A stretch of 64,000 nucleotides of DNA from positions 1 to 64,000 of the forward strand of contig NZ_FMDF01000207.1 of the NCBI RefSeq assembly GCF_900091955.1, given 5' to 3'. The first letter of the stretch is position 1; each line of letters starts with the position of its first letter. Below are positions 42,610 to 51,680 of this stretch, one piece after another. The stretch comes from Streptomyces sp. Ncost-T10-10d (GTDB taxonomy: Bacteria; Actinomycetota; Actinomycetes; Streptomycetales; Streptomycetaceae). The notes below the pieces were generated by a model, which did not search any database, was not told the DNA's origin, and was given only the letters and a program-made list of their open reading frames with translations. The translations under genes were made by a program, and so were the position numbers.

Positions 42610-43287
42610 TCAGGACGGCGTGACCAGCCGGGCCTCGTACGCAAAGACCGCCGCCTGCGTGCGGTCGCGCAGACCCAGCTTCACCAGGATGCGGCTCACA
42701 TGCGTCTTGATGGTGGACTCGGCCACCACCAGATGCGAGGCGATCTCGGCGTTGGACCGGCCCTGCGCGATGAGGACGAGCACCTCCGTCTCACGCTCCG
42801 TGAGGTCGCCGATCCGGGCGAAGGCGGGCAGGCGCGGGGTCTCGGCGAGCTTCGAGAACTCATTGATCAGCCGCTTGGTGACGGTCGGGGCGAGCAACGC
42901 CTCACCGGCGGCCACCACCCGTACCCCGTCCGCGAGTTGACGGGCGGAGGCGTCCTTGAGGAGGAAGCCGGACGCCCCGGCGCGCAGCGCCTGGTACACG
43001 TACTCGTCGAGGTCGAAGGTGGTCAGTACCAGCACTTTGGCGTCCGCGTCGGCGGCGATGATCTCGCGAGTGGCCTCGATGCCGTTGAGTTCCGGCATCC
43101 GGATGTCCATCAGCACCACGTCGGGACGCAGCGCCGCGACCTGCGCGATGGCCTGCCGGCCGTCGACGGCCTCGCCGACGACCTCGATCCCCGGCATGGC
43201 GTTGAGCAGCACGGAGAAGCCCTCGCGGACCATCATCTGGTCGTCGACGATCAGCACCCGGATGGCCGGGGCAGTGGGGATGGTCAT
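42610..43287 (-). CDS. NarL/FixJ-family response regulator
   Basis: Response regulator of 225 residues. Receiver domain: VLIVDDQMMVREGF, phospho-acceptor Asp61 in VVLMDIRMPE, then VLVLTTFDLDEYVY and the Lys in GFLLKDA. A LuxR-type helix-turn-helix forms the C terminus (LTERETEVLVLIAQGRSN, HLVVAESTIKTHVSRIL). The ATG overlaps the stop of the upstream kinase (ATGA), so they are a pair. Confidence 0.95.
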   Translation of the reverse strand: MTIPTAPAIRVLIVDDQMMVREGFSVLLNAMPGIEVVGEAVDGRQAIAQVAALRPDVVLMDIRMPELNGIEATREIIAADADAKVLVLTTFDLDEYVYQALRAGASGFLLKDASARQLADGVRVVAAGEALLAPTVTKRLINEFSKLAETPRLPAFARIGDLTERETEVLVLIAQGRSNAEIASHLVVAESTIKTHVSRILVKLGLRDRTQAAVFAYEARLVTPS

Positions 43288-44654
43288 GCTTTCTCCCCCA
43301 GTTCCGCCTGCGCCTTGTGCGACTCGTGCGTCGTGTGCGTCCCGTTCGGCTCGCCCGTGTCGCAGATGAGTTGGACGGGGATGAACGCGGCGATCTCGTA
43401 ACCGCCCTCCTCCGTCGCCGCGGCCGTCATGTCGCCGTTCAGCATCGCGACCCGCTCCCGCATCCCCGTGATCCCGTGACCGGCCCCCGGCGAGGGCTTC
43501 ACCGGACCGGTCGGCGGCCCGTTGACGACGCGCAGGCCGAGTCCGCCCAGCACATAGCCGATCTCCACCTTGGCAGTGGCGCCCGGTGCGTGCCGCAGTG
43601 TGTTGCTGAGGGCCTCCTGAATGATCCGGTACGCCGACAGCTCGACGCCCTGCGGCAGTTCACGTACCGCGCCGGTGACCGTCTTCTCCGTCTCCAGGCC
43701 GGCCTCACGCACATTGGCGAGGAGCCCGTCGAGCTGGGCGAGGGTGGGCTGCGGGGCGTCCGGCGCCTGGTAGTCCTCGGCCCGTACGACGCCGAGGACC
43801 CGGCGCAGTTCGGTGAGAGCGGCGACCGCGTTCTCCCGGATCGTGACGAAGGCCTGCTCCAGCTCGGGCGGCGGATTCTCCACCCGGTACGGGGCCGCCT
43901 CGGCCTGGATCGCGACGACCGACATGTGGTGGGCTACCACGTCGTGCAGCTCACGGGCGATGGTGGTGCGCTCCTCGAGCAGTGTGCGCCGGTCGCGTTC
44001 GACGGCGGTCACCGTGCGCTGCACGGTCACCTCGCGCTGAGCGTCGCGACGGATCTGCACCACGGCCACGACCAGCAGCGCGAACGCGGAGGCCACGGCA
44101 AAGGTGGAGGTGGTCGAGGAGGGGTGCCAGCCGCCGAAGTTCTCCAGCGCGGTGCCGAACACCACGGTGAGACCCCACATCCAGGCGGCGGTACGGGGCC
44201 GGGTCCGGGCCGCGACCACGACCAGCACCATCAGATGCGAGAGGAAGGTGCTCGGCGCCCATGGCCAGTAGCCACCGCTGGCGACCGCCGAGAACGGGGT
44301 GAGTGCCATCGAAATCCAGAACGCGCCGACCGGCCTGACCAGCGTCATCAGTACGGATATCACAGGGAGCAGCACGATCAGGATGAAGTCGACCGCGAAA
44401 CGCAGGGCGAAGGAGTCCGCCGAGACGAGGCCCACGAAGGCCGTGAGCAGTGCGGCGGCCCCGACCAGTGCGTGGGGTGTCCACGCGGCACGCTCGCGCA
44501 TCCGCTCCGGCAGCTGCCGCAGCAGCGGTCCGTCGGTCCGCATCCGCTCCAGCGGACGGTACGCGAAGGCGTTGCGGAAAAGGTCCTGCCGCAGGCCGTC
44601 CAACGCCCCTGCGGCCACTCGGAACTCGGGGCTTCTGCTCTTGGTCTCGGTCAC
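43284..44654 (-). CDS. NarL-type sensor histidine kinase
   Basis: Kinase of about 456 residues. The N-terminal half has five to six membrane helices (about 50-210) with very short loops, so it may sense a membrane signal. The dimerisation/HisKA_3 motif is RTTIARELHDVVAHHMSVV with the phospho-acceptor His; the HATPase part has EALSNTLRHAPGATAKV and GAGHGITGMRERVA. GTG 44654 begins the conserved protein; the open frame to 44741 is not needed. Translationally coupled to the response regulator. DesK-like architecture; signal unknown. Confidence 0.93.
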   Translation of the reverse strand: MTETKSRSPEFRVAAGALDGLRQDLFRNAFAYRPLERMRTDGPLLRQLPERMRERAAWTPHALVGAAALLTAFVGLVSADSFALRFAVDFILIVLLPVISVLMTLVRPVGAFWISMALTPFSAVASGGYWPWAPSTFLSHLMVLVVVAARTRPRTAAWMWGLTVVFGTALENFGGWHPSSTTSTFAVASAFALLVVAVVQIRRDAQREVTVQRTVTAVERDRRTLLEERTTIARELHDVVAHHMSVVAIQAEAAPYRVENPPPELEQAFVTIRENAVAALTELRRVLGVVRAEDYQAPDAPQPTLAQLDGLLANVREAGLETEKTVTGAVRELPQGVELSAYRIIQEALSNTLRHAPGATAKVEIGYVLGGLGLRVVNGPPTGPVKPSPGAGHGITGMRERVAMLNGDMTAAATEEGGYEIAAFIPVQLICDTGEPNGTHTTHESHKAQAELGEKA

Positions 44655-44759
44655 GTTTCCACGGTAGGGGCCGGATCGGCCCGGGTCGTCAGCAGCGATA
44701 CGGATCCTGCGCCGTCCATCGCAAGTACTACGGGGCCGCACCGGCGCCGGACCGCCCGC

Positions 44760-45635
44760 TCACCAGGCGAGCTGGGTGAGCTCCTCCGCCACCACCGCGC
44801 ACGCGTCGCTGGCCGGGTCGATCAGCGGGTAGTGACCGACGTCGGGCAGCAGGGTCAGGCCCACCGTCTCCCCCGCCTTCGCCGCCGCGTCGACGAACGC
44901 CTCCGAGACGGCCTGCGGCACATCGATGTCGGTGGTGCCCTGCACCACCGTGGTCGCGATCCCGGTGGGCAGCAGCACGGCCGGGTCGGCGTGCGGGGCC
45001 CGCGCCGCGAAGTCCTCCTCGCGGCCGAGGAATTGCCCGACCGCCCCCGAGCACACGTCCAGCTCGACGGCCGTGGTGAAGTCCGCGATCGGCGCGAGAG
45101 CGACGACACCACGCAGCGACGGCGGTGCGGGCAGCCGCCACGGCGAGCCCGCGGGCAGGACGTGCCGGGCGGCGGCCCACAGGGCGAGCTGCCCGCCGGC
45201 GGAGTGCCCGGTGACGACGATCCGCCGGGCGTCGGCCTGCGGAAGTTCCCGGGCCAGCAGGGCCGGCAGTGCGTCCATCGCCGCGGCGACATCGTCGAAG
45301 GTCTCCGGCCAACGGCCCGCGACCGGACCGGAACCCCGCTGCTGCGGGATCTCGCTGCCGCGCCGGTACTCGACGCTGGCGACGGCGAAACCGCGCCGGG
45401 CCAGGAAGTCCGCGAACGGCGACACATGCTGCCGGTCGTACGGCGCCCGCCACGCCCCGCCGTGCAGAACGACCACGACCGGCGCACCGGTCCGGCCGTC
45501 ACGCGGGGCGTAGAAGTCGACCACCTGGTCGGGGTGGCTGCCGTAGGCGGCCGATGCATCGGGGGCGACCGGTGGATGCGAGAGTGCCGACTCGGTCTCG
45601 GCTGCGTCACGATCACGCGCGGCAGAATCCGACAT
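44760..45635 (-). CDS. Alpha/beta hydrolase, probable kynurenine formamidase
   Basis: Hydrolase of 291 residues with oxyanion motif VVLHGGAWR, nucleophile Ser in VTGHSAGGQLA and catalytic His in LLPDVGHYPLID. It lies 140 bases after the kynureninase gene on the same strand, right where the missing step of the pathway, N-formylkynurenine to kynurenine plus formate, would be expected. Hydrolases of this HGGxW type do this job in other organisms. GGAGCAGC precedes the ATG. A hairpin in the gap (45703-45740) may reduce read-through from kynureninase. The role is inferred from context. Confidence 0.8.
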   Translation of the reverse strand: MSDSAARDRDAAETESALSHPPVAPDASAAYGSHPDQVVDFYAPRDGRTGAPVVVVLHGGAWRAPYDRQHVSPFADFLARRGFAVASVEYRRGSEIPQQRGSGPVAGRWPETFDDVAAAMDALPALLARELPQADARRIVVTGHSAGGQLALWAAARHVLPAGSPWRLPAPPSLRGVVALAPIADFTTAVELDVCSGAVGQFLGREEDFAARAPHADPAVLLPTGIATTVVQGTTDIDVPQAVSEAFVDAAAKAGETVGLTLLPDVGHYPLIDPASDACAVVAEELTQLAW

Positions 45636-45702
45636 GCTGCTCCAACCGTCCTGTATCTGAGCCCAACAGCTCAACGACCCAACAGCCCAACTGGCCTGAC
45701 CT

Positions 45703-45740
45703 GCGGGGACGGTACCAGTACGGAACGTTCCCGTCCCCGC
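45703..45740 (-). terminator. Hairpin between kynureninase and hydrolase genes
   Basis: GCGGGGACGG (45703-45712) pairs with CCGTCCCCGC (45731-45740) over an 18-base loop, 36 bases after the kynureninase stop on the minus strand. Either a terminator or a partial attenuator inside the catabolic operon. Confidence 0.6.
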
Positions 45741-45775
45741 CGACGGATCATGCAGGGGCCTCCGGGTCCCCGTTG

Positions 45776-46966
45776 CTAGGGCTTCAGCACCTCACCCAGT
45801 ACGCGCGCCGCCCGTTCCACGTCCGCGAACCCCACGTACAGCGGCGTGAACCCGAACCGCAGCACGTCCGGCCGCCGCAGATCCCCGACGACACCCCGCG
45901 CGATGAGCGCGCTCATCACCGGTTCCGCGTCCTCGCACCGCAGCGCGACCTGGCTGCCGCGTTCCGTGTGCGCGGCCGGGGTGACGGAGGTGACCCGGCC
46001 CTCGGGCACATGCTCGGCGACGCACTCCAGGAAGAAGTCCGTCAGCGCCAGGGACTTGGCCCGTACCGCCTCGATCGACACCCCGTTCCACACGTCCAGC
46101 GACGCTTCGAGTGCCAGCATGGAGAGGATGTCGGGGGTACCGACCCGGCCCCGTACGGCACCGTCCGCCGGGGCGTATCCGGGGGTCATGCCGAACGGGT
46201 CGGCGTGCGACGTCCACCCCGGCAGGGGCGAGTCGAAGGCTGCCTGGTGACGCTCGGCGACGTACAGGTAGGCGGGCGAACCGGGGCCGCCGTTCAGGTA
46301 CTTGTACGTGCAGCCGACCGCGAGGTCCACGCCGTGTGCGTCGAGGCCGACGGGCAGGGCGCCCGCGCTGTGGCACAGGTCCCAGACGGCGAGGCCGCCC
46401 GCCGCGTGCACGGCGGCGGTGAGTCCGGGCAGGTCGTGGAGCCTGCCGGTGCGGTAGTCGACATGGTTGAGCAGGACGGCCGCGGTACGGGGGCCGAGGG
46501 CGTCCGGCACCTCGGCGGGGGCGACCGGGACGAGCCGGTGGCCGGTCATCCGGGCCGCGGATGCGGCGATGTATCCGTCCGTGGGAAATGTCGTCGCGTC
46601 GACGAGGATCTCGTCGCGGCCCTCCGGCGCCAGCCGGCTCGCGGCGACGACGGCCTTGAAGACGTTCACACTGGTCGAATCGCCGACGACGATCTGCCCG
46701 GCGGCGGCCCCGACGAGCGGGGCGATGCGGTCGCCGATCCGCTCGGGCGCGGTCCACCAGCCGCTCTCGTCCCAGGACCGGATGCGCAGCTCGCCCCACT
46801 CGCGGGTGAGGACCTCCTGCACCCGCGCGGGTACGTGCGCGGGCAGCGCACCGAGCGAGTTTCCGTCGAGGTAGACGGTGTCGTCGAGGGTGAACAGCTT
46901 GCGCAGATCGGCGAGCCGGTCGGCGGCATCGAGTGCCGCGGCCCGCGCGGCGAAGGTCTCAGACAT
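45776..46966 (-). CDS. kynU: Kynureninase
   Basis: PLP enzyme of 396 residues that splits kynurenine into anthranilate and alanine. Landmarks: VYLDGNSLGALP at the start, GDSTSVNVFK (phosphate site), LLNHVDYRTG, WDLCHSAGALP, and the Schiff-base Lys in CTYKYLNGGPG. ATG 46966 overlaps the last eight bases of the tryptophan dioxygenase gene, so the pair is coupled. Together with the neighbouring dioxygenase and hydrolase it makes tryptophan degradation to anthranilate, which in Streptomyces can feed catabolism or antibiotic precursors. Confidence 0.96.
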   Translation of the reverse strand: MSETFAARAAALDAADRLADLRKLFTLDDTVYLDGNSLGALPAHVPARVQEVLTREWGELRIRSWDESGWWTAPERIGDRIAPLVGAAAGQIVVGDSTSVNVFKAVVAASRLAPEGRDEILVDATTFPTDGYIAASAARMTGHRLVPVAPAEVPDALGPRTAAVLLNHVDYRTGRLHDLPGLTAAVHAAGGLAVWDLCHSAGALPVGLDAHGVDLAVGCTYKYLNGGPGSPAYLYVAERHQAAFDSPLPGWTSHADPFGMTPGYAPADGAVRGRVGTPDILSMLALEASLDVWNGVSIEAVRAKSLALTDFFLECVAEHVPEGRVTSVTPAAHTERGSQVALRCEDAEPVMSALIARGVVGDLRRPDVLRFGFTPLYVGFADVERAARVLGEVLKP

Positions 46967-47807
46967 GGCTGCGCGCCGTCCACAGCTCGGGGAAGACGTT
47001 CTTCGTGGCCCGTTTCTCCAGCCACGCGACCCCGGCGGAACCGCCGGTACCGGTCTTCGAGCCCATCGCGCGCCGGGTGGCGACGAGATGGTCGTTGCGC
47101 CAGCGCCACACCAGTTCACCGACGTCGGTGAGCGCCTCGCCGAGCCGGACCAGCTCGTCGTGCTGGTCGGGGTTGGCGTAGATCTCCACCCAGACGGCCT
47201 CGACCTCGGGGGACGGCTCGTACTTCTGCGTCAGGTCCCGGCCGAGCACGGCCTGCGGTACGGCGTGGCCGCGCCGGGCGAGCAGGGCGAGCGTCTCGTC
47301 GTACAGACCCGGTTCGGCGAGCGCCTTCTCCAGCTCCGCGTGGACGCGGGGCGCGCCCCGGTGCGGCACGAGCATGGACGCGGACTTGTCGCCGAGCAGG
47401 AACTCCATCCGCCGGTACATCGCCGACTGGAAGCCGGACCCCTCACCGAGGGCGGCGCGGTAGGAGTTGAACTGGGCGGGGGTGAGCTGGGCGAGCGGCG
47501 TCCAGGAGGCGTTGAGCGCCTCCAGTTCCCGCACCGACCGCTTGAGCGCGTCGCGTGCGACGGGCACCCGGTCCTCGCGCAGGGCGTGCGCGGCGGTCTC
47601 CCACTCGTGGACGATGACGGTGAACCACAGTTCCATGACCTGGGTGGTGATCAGGAAGACCATTTCGCCCGGATCGTCGGAGCGAAGGTGCTGGAGATGG
47701 GTCAGGACATCCGCCTGGACATAGTCCTCGTACGGAGTCGTTCCCGCGAAGTCGAGGTGCGGGGTCTGCGCACCGGTGGCTTCGGGGTCGGGGTGGATCG
47801 TCGACAT
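46959..47807 (-). CDS. kynA: Tryptophan 2,3-dioxygenase
   Basis: Haem enzyme of 282 residues that opens the indole ring of tryptophan to N-formylkynurenine. Conserved parts: TPYEDYVQADVLTHLQ, FLITTQVMELWFTVI with the active-site His nearby, FNSYRAALGEGSGFQS, and the haem-ligand His in WRNDHLVATRRAMGSKTGTGG. ATG 47807 has GAGGAGA upstream. It is first in the catabolic operon; its promoter lies in the 230 bases up to 48039. Confidence 0.97.
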   Translation of the reverse strand: MSTIHPDPEATGAQTPHLDFAGTTPYEDYVQADVLTHLQHLRSDDPGEMVFLITTQVMELWFTVIVHEWETAAHALREDRVPVARDALKRSVRELEALNASWTPLAQLTPAQFNSYRAALGEGSGFQSAMYRRMEFLLGDKSASMLVPHRGAPRVHAELEKALAEPGLYDETLALLARRGHAVPQAVLGRDLTQKYEPSPEVEAVWVEIYANPDQHDELVRLGEALTDVGELVWRWRNDHLVATRRAMGSKTGTGGSAGVAWLEKRATKNVFPELWTARSHV

Positions 47808-48019
47808 TGCTGTCTCCTCGACACGAGCTTCCGGGTAGCGGTCCGCCCCTTCCGTGAGGTGGTGGAGCTCCGGTCCCCTGCCCGCATCCTAAACGGAGCC
47901 CGCACAAGCGCGCAGACCCCGCAGATGCCGGTACATCTGCGGGGTCCGGAACGTCACAAGGTGTACGCGTACGTCTGGCCGAGGGGTTCCGTCGCCCCGG
48001 CCGAGAGGCTCGGTCGCCG

Positions 48020-48043
48020 CTAGTGCTGCGACCGCAGCACTAG
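48020..48043 (-). terminator. Hairpin terminator of the DUF3151 gene
   Basis: CTAGTGCTGC (48020-48029) pairs with GCAGCACTAG (48034-48043) around a 4-base loop; the stop codon is part of the stem. Confidence 0.75.
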
Positions 48044-48453
48044 CCGAGGGTCTCGGCGGCGGTCGGCGAGGAGTCGCGCAGGAACGTCGAGCAGCGCTCG
48101 TACTCCTCCTGCTCGCCGATCGCCTGGGCGGCCCGCGCCAGGGCATGCAGGGCGCGCAGGAAGCCGCGGTTCGGCTCGTGCTCGAACGGTACGGGGCCGT
48201 GGCCCTTCCAGCCGGCCCTGCGCAGCGCGTCGAGGCCGCGGTGGTAGCCGGTGCGGGCGTAGGCGTACGACTCGATGACGCGGCCGCCCTCGAACGCCTC
48301 GTCGGCGAGCTGTGCCCAGGCCAGGGAGGAGGTCGGGTACTTCGCGGCGACGTCGGCGGGGGCCGTGCCGTTCGCGAGCAGCTCGCGCGGCTCCGGGTCG
48401 TCGGGCAGGTGGGTCGGGGGAGGCCCCCCGAGCAGGTTCTCGTGGATCGACAT
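48040..48453 (-). CDS. DUF3151 protein
   Basis: Conserved actinobacterial protein of 137 residues, all-helical and TPR-like in feel: VAAKYPTSSLAWAQLADEAF, YAYARTGYHRGLDALRRAGWKG, FEHEPNRGFLRALHALARAA. No function is established. ATG 48453 starts MSIHENLLGGPPPTHLP, the usual N terminus of the family as I recall it. It keeps company with the fba gene in Streptomyces, from memory; here an MFS gene and a MalY-like gene lie between them. Confidence 0.9.
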   Translation of the reverse strand: MSIHENLLGGPPPTHLPDDPEPRELLANGTAPADVAAKYPTSSLAWAQLADEAFEGGRVIESYAYARTGYHRGLDALRRAGWKGHGPVPFEHEPNRGFLRALHALARAAQAIGEQEEYERCSTFLRDSSPTAAETLG

Positions 48454-48491
48454 GGGTTCAAGTGTGCCTGGCAGATGCGCGCCGGGGTACT

Positions 48492-48616
48492 CGGGCGCCG
48501 TGCGGTGGGTCAGTTCACGCCGGGAATACCCGGGCGCCGTGCGGTGGGTCAGTTCACGCCGGGAATACCCGGGCGCCGTGCGGTGGGTCAGTTCACGCCG
48601 GGAATACCCGGGCGCC
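48492..48616. repeat. 39-bp tandem repeat, three copies plus a partial
   Basis: Units at 48492-48530, 48531-48569 and 48570-48608 are almost identical; a fourth begins at 48609. The unit begins CGGGCGCCGTGCGGTGGGTC. The MFS gene's stop codon falls in the third unit, so the copies form its 3' end and untranslated region. 39 bases is 13 codons, so copy number can change without shifting frame. Confidence 0.9.
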
Positions 48617-50150
48617 CCGGGGAGGGCCGGTCCACGCCCGGCTTCCCCGCCTCCTCGTGCGTGGGTTCCAGGGGCGGGGCGACGACGCCGCAGTGCACCG
48701 TGCACTCGGGGCGCGCCTTCTCCTTCTCGTCCGCCGTGACGGGGGCCTTGCGTACGGTCGCCCAGGCGATCAGCGAGCCCAGCACGAGCACCCCGGCACA
48801 CATCGGCATGGCCCGCCGGAACGTCGCGGCGAACTCGTCGGCGTTCCGGTAGGCCTCCGGGCCCATCCCGGCGAGCAGCGGCAGCGCGGCCACCGCGATC
48901 AGCCCGGCGGCGCGAGCGGCAGCGTTGTTGATCCCGCTGGCGAGGCCGGCCCGTGCGGTGTCCACGGAGGCCAGGACGGTCGCGGTGAGCGGTGCCACCA
49001 GGGTGACGAGTCCGACGCCGAGCACACCGACCGCGGGAAGCACATCGGCGAAGTAGGCGGAGACGGAGTTCGACCCCGGCCCGACCCGCAGCATCAGGAG
49101 CATTCCGGTGGCGGCGACCAGTGGGCCGACGGTGAGCGGAATGCGGGGCCCGATACGCTGCCCCAGTTCGCCCGAGGAGGCCGAGAAGAGCAGCATCAGC
49201 ACGGTCGTGGGCAGCAGGGCCGTGCCGGCGCCGAGGGCCGAGTACCCGGCCACGACCTGGAGCTGGATCGCGGAGAGGAAGAAGTAGCCGCCGAGTGCCG
49301 CGTACACACAGAGCGTGATGATGTTGACGACGGTGAACTGCCGGGACGCGAACACCGAGGGCGGCAGCATCGGGTCCGCCCGCCGCCGCTCCACCTGCAC
49401 GAACACCGCCCCGAGGACGATCCCGCCGACAGCCGCACCGATCACCACCGCGGACGCCCCCTGTCCCGGCGCCTCGATCAGCGCATAGGTCACCAGGGCG
49501 AGGGCGAGCGCGCCGAGCACGGCGCCCAGCACGTCGAAGCGCCCGTGTGCGTCGGGGTCACGCGATTCCGGTACGTGGCGCAGCGCCACCGGCAGGCAGA
49601 CCGCGGCGACCGGCACGTTGAGCAGGAAGACCCATCGCCAGCCGGGCCCGTCGACGAGCCAGCCGCCGACGAACGGCCCGATGGCGGCGCCGACCCCGCC
49701 GAGCCCCGACCACAGTCCGACCGCGCGGGCCCGGTCGTCCGGATGGAAGCTCGCCTGGATCAGTGCCAGCGAACCGGGGGTGAGGAGCGCCCCGCCGATG
49801 CCCTGAAGAGCGCGGGCGGCGATCAGGACGGTGGCGTTCGGCGCGATGCCGCAGATCACGGACGCGGCGGCGAACCAGACGACTCCGACGACGAAGACCC
49901 GCCGCCGGCCGTACCGGTCGCCGAGGGCACCACCGAGGAGGATCAGCCCGGCGAGGGTCAGCATGTAGGCGTTGACGGTCCACTGGAGGGCGGCCAGATC
50001 GGTGCCGAGGTCCTTGCCGATGCGGGGCAGGGCGACGTTGATGACGGTGGAGTCGAGCAGGGCCATGCTGGAGCCGAGGACGGTGGTGAGGATGACCCAG
50101 CGTCCGAGTGCGGAGGCGGTACGAATTTCACCGGCGGGTGTCTCGCCCAT
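48588..50150 (-). CDS. MFS drug exporter, EmrB/QacA type
   Basis: Transporter of 520 residues with about 14 helices. Motifs: SSMALLDSTVINVALPRIG, the loop GGALGDRYGRRRVFVVG, ARALQGIGGALLTPGSLALI and the family strand WRWVFLLNVPVA. The C-terminal 45 residues are hydrophilic, carry two cysteines and run into the 39-bp repeat. ATG 50150 lacks a strong ribosome site; a longer frame to 50336 is less likely. No local regulator gene is adjacent. Confidence 0.9.
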   Translation of the reverse strand: MGETPAGEIRTASALGRWVILTTVLGSSMALLDSTVINVALPRIGKDLGTDLAALQWTVNAYMLTLAGLILLGGALGDRYGRRRVFVVGVVWFAAASVICGIAPNATVLIAARALQGIGGALLTPGSLALIQASFHPDDRARAVGLWSGLGGVGAAIGPFVGGWLVDGPGWRWVFLLNVPVAAVCLPVALRHVPESRDPDAHGRFDVLGAVLGALALALVTYALIEAPGQGASAVVIGAAVGGIVLGAVFVQVERRRADPMLPPSVFASRQFTVVNIITLCVYAALGGYFFLSAIQLQVVAGYSALGAGTALLPTTVLMLLFSASSGELGQRIGPRIPLTVGPLVAATGMLLMLRVGPGSNSVSAYFADVLPAVGVLGVGLVTLVAPLTATVLASVDTARAGLASGINNAAARAAGLIAVAALPLLAGMGPEAYRNADEFAATFRRAMPMCAGVLVLGSLIAWATVRKAPVTADEKEKARPECTVHCGVVAPPLEPTHEEAGKPGVDRPSPGRPGIPGVN

Positions 50151-50426
50151 GCGAGCAGCATCCCCGCTTCCCGCCCGCGAGGCCAGTCCGGATCCACGGG
50201 TCGGGACAGCCGTCCCTCGCTGCTCCGCCGCGAAGATCCGCAAGGTGGTCGCCCGCGGGTGATCAGCCCACAACCGGAGCAGCCGCGCGGCTGAGTCCCT
50301 GGTGCCGCGTCGGGCAGCGTCTGCCTGTCCCGGCACGCTGCCCGAATGAACGTCGGACCTGCGCCTACGAAACCTCCTCGGCCTGTCGGCCCAGGTCCGG
50401 AACCTGTCCGGCCCGATGGCCGAGGA

Positions 50427-51593
50427 TCAGAGCGCTACCGCCCGCGCCGCCCGGATCAGTGCCTCCACGCCCGCCTCCGCCTTGGACCGCGGACACCCGA
50501 CGTTCAGCCGTACGAAGCCCTCGGCCCCGTACACCGCCCCCGGCATCACCGCGACCTTCTCACGTTCGATCAGCGCCCGCTGCAACGCCTCGTCGTCGCC
50601 GACGCCCGCCGGGCGCAGATCGATCCACGCCAGATAGCCGGCCTGTGGCGGCTGCCATCCCAGTTCCGGAAACGCCTCGTTCAGCCGTTTCGCGACCAGC
50701 GCCAGATTCCCGGCGACATAGGCGCGGGCCTCGTCCAGCCACGCCCCGGCCTCCCGGTACGCGGCGATGTGCGCGGTCAGTGACAGCACCGCCGGGGAGG
50801 CGAGCCCCTCCGCCGTCTCCATCCGGCGCAGGAACTCCGCCCGGTCGGCCGGATCGCCGATCAGCCCGTACGAACCGGTCAGCGCGGGGAAGTTGAACGC
50901 CTTCGACGCGGAGGAGATCACCGCCCAGCGCCCGTCGCCCCCGACCCGCGTCCATGGCACATGCACATGCCCCTCATGCACGAAGTCCGCGTGGATCTCG
51001 TCGCTGATCACCGCGACCCCGTACCGTGCGGCGAGCGCCGACATCTCACTCAGTTCGGCCTCCGTCCATACCCGGCCCGTCGGGTTGTGGGGCGAGCACA
51101 CGAGAAGGACCTTGCTGTCGGGGCGGGCGAGCTCGCGTTCCAGCGTGGCCGTGTCTCCCACCGGCACGCCCCGCAGCTCGCGCCCGAGCCCGGTGATCGC
51201 CTTGCGGAAACCGTCGTACGTCGGGGTGTGGACGACCACGCCCTCGCCCTCGGCCGTCCACATCTGCAGCAGCTGCGAGAGCTGGCTGAGCACGGACGGC
51301 CCGTACACCAGCTGCCCGGTGTCGATCCGTGTCCCGTACCGGGTCGCGTACCAGTGGGCTATCGCCGAGCGGAAGTCGTCCTGCTGCCAGGTCGTGTAGC
51401 CGAACACCCCGTGGTCGAGACGGGCCCGCAGCGCGCTCAGCACCTCCGGTGCGGTCTCGAAGTCCATGTCGGAAATGGTGAACGGCAGCAGTCCGTCCAC
51501 CCCGAACCGGTCCGCGACCCCGTCCCACTGGACGCACCAGGTGCCCCGGCGGTCGACGACGGTGTCGAAGTCATAGCGGGCGCTGGAACTCAC
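50427..51593 (-). CDS. MalY/PatB-type PLP C-S lyase or aminotransferase
   Basis: Fold-type I PLP enzyme of 388 residues. The N terminus YDFDTVVDRRGTWCVQWDG with LPFTISDMDFETAPEV is typical of MalY/PatB cystathionine beta-lyases. PLP sites: SPHNPTGRVW, ISDEIHADFV, and the Schiff-base Lys in SSASKAFNF; the carboxylate Arg is in FVRLNVGCPR. GTG 51593 with GAGGG upstream. Likely splits cystathionine or cysteine conjugates, or acts as a transaminase. Stands alone after the fba terminator. Confidence 0.92.
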   Translation of the reverse strand: MSSSARYDFDTVVDRRGTWCVQWDGVADRFGVDGLLPFTISDMDFETAPEVLSALRARLDHGVFGYTTWQQDDFRSAIAHWYATRYGTRIDTGQLVYGPSVLSQLSQLLQMWTAEGEGVVVHTPTYDGFRKAITGLGRELRGVPVGDTATLERELARPDSKVLLVCSPHNPTGRVWTEAELSEMSALAARYGVAVISDEIHADFVHEGHVHVPWTRVGGDGRWAVISSASKAFNFPALTGSYGLIGDPADRAEFLRRMETAEGLASPAVLSLTAHIAAYREAGAWLDEARAYVAGNLALVAKRLNEAFPELGWQPPQAGYLAWIDLRPAGVGDDEALQRALIEREKVAVMPGAVYGAEGFVRLNVGCPRSKAEAGVEALIRAARAVAL

Positions 51594-51623
51594 AGGGATC
51601 CCTCACTTCTTCTCTCGGACATG

Positions 51624-51661
51624 CCGTGGGCCCGGCACCCCAGGGGGTACCGGGCCCACGG
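51624..51661 (-). terminator. Hairpin terminator of fba
   Basis: Perfect 12-bp outer stem (51624-51635 with 51650-51661) and C/G pairs inside, 20 bases after the fba stop. Confidence 0.88.
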
Positions 51662-51680
51662 CCACACTTCGTACCGGCCG

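Noticed and set aside
43317..45779. 820-codon plus-strand open frame across the histidine kinase and hydrolase genes
   Set aside because: It runs across two unrelated minus-strand genes and the gap between them; composition is typical of a shadow frame.
48492..48616. CRISPR array
   Set aside because: The 39-bp units are directly adjacent without spacers, and no cas gene is near. It is a plain tandem repeat.
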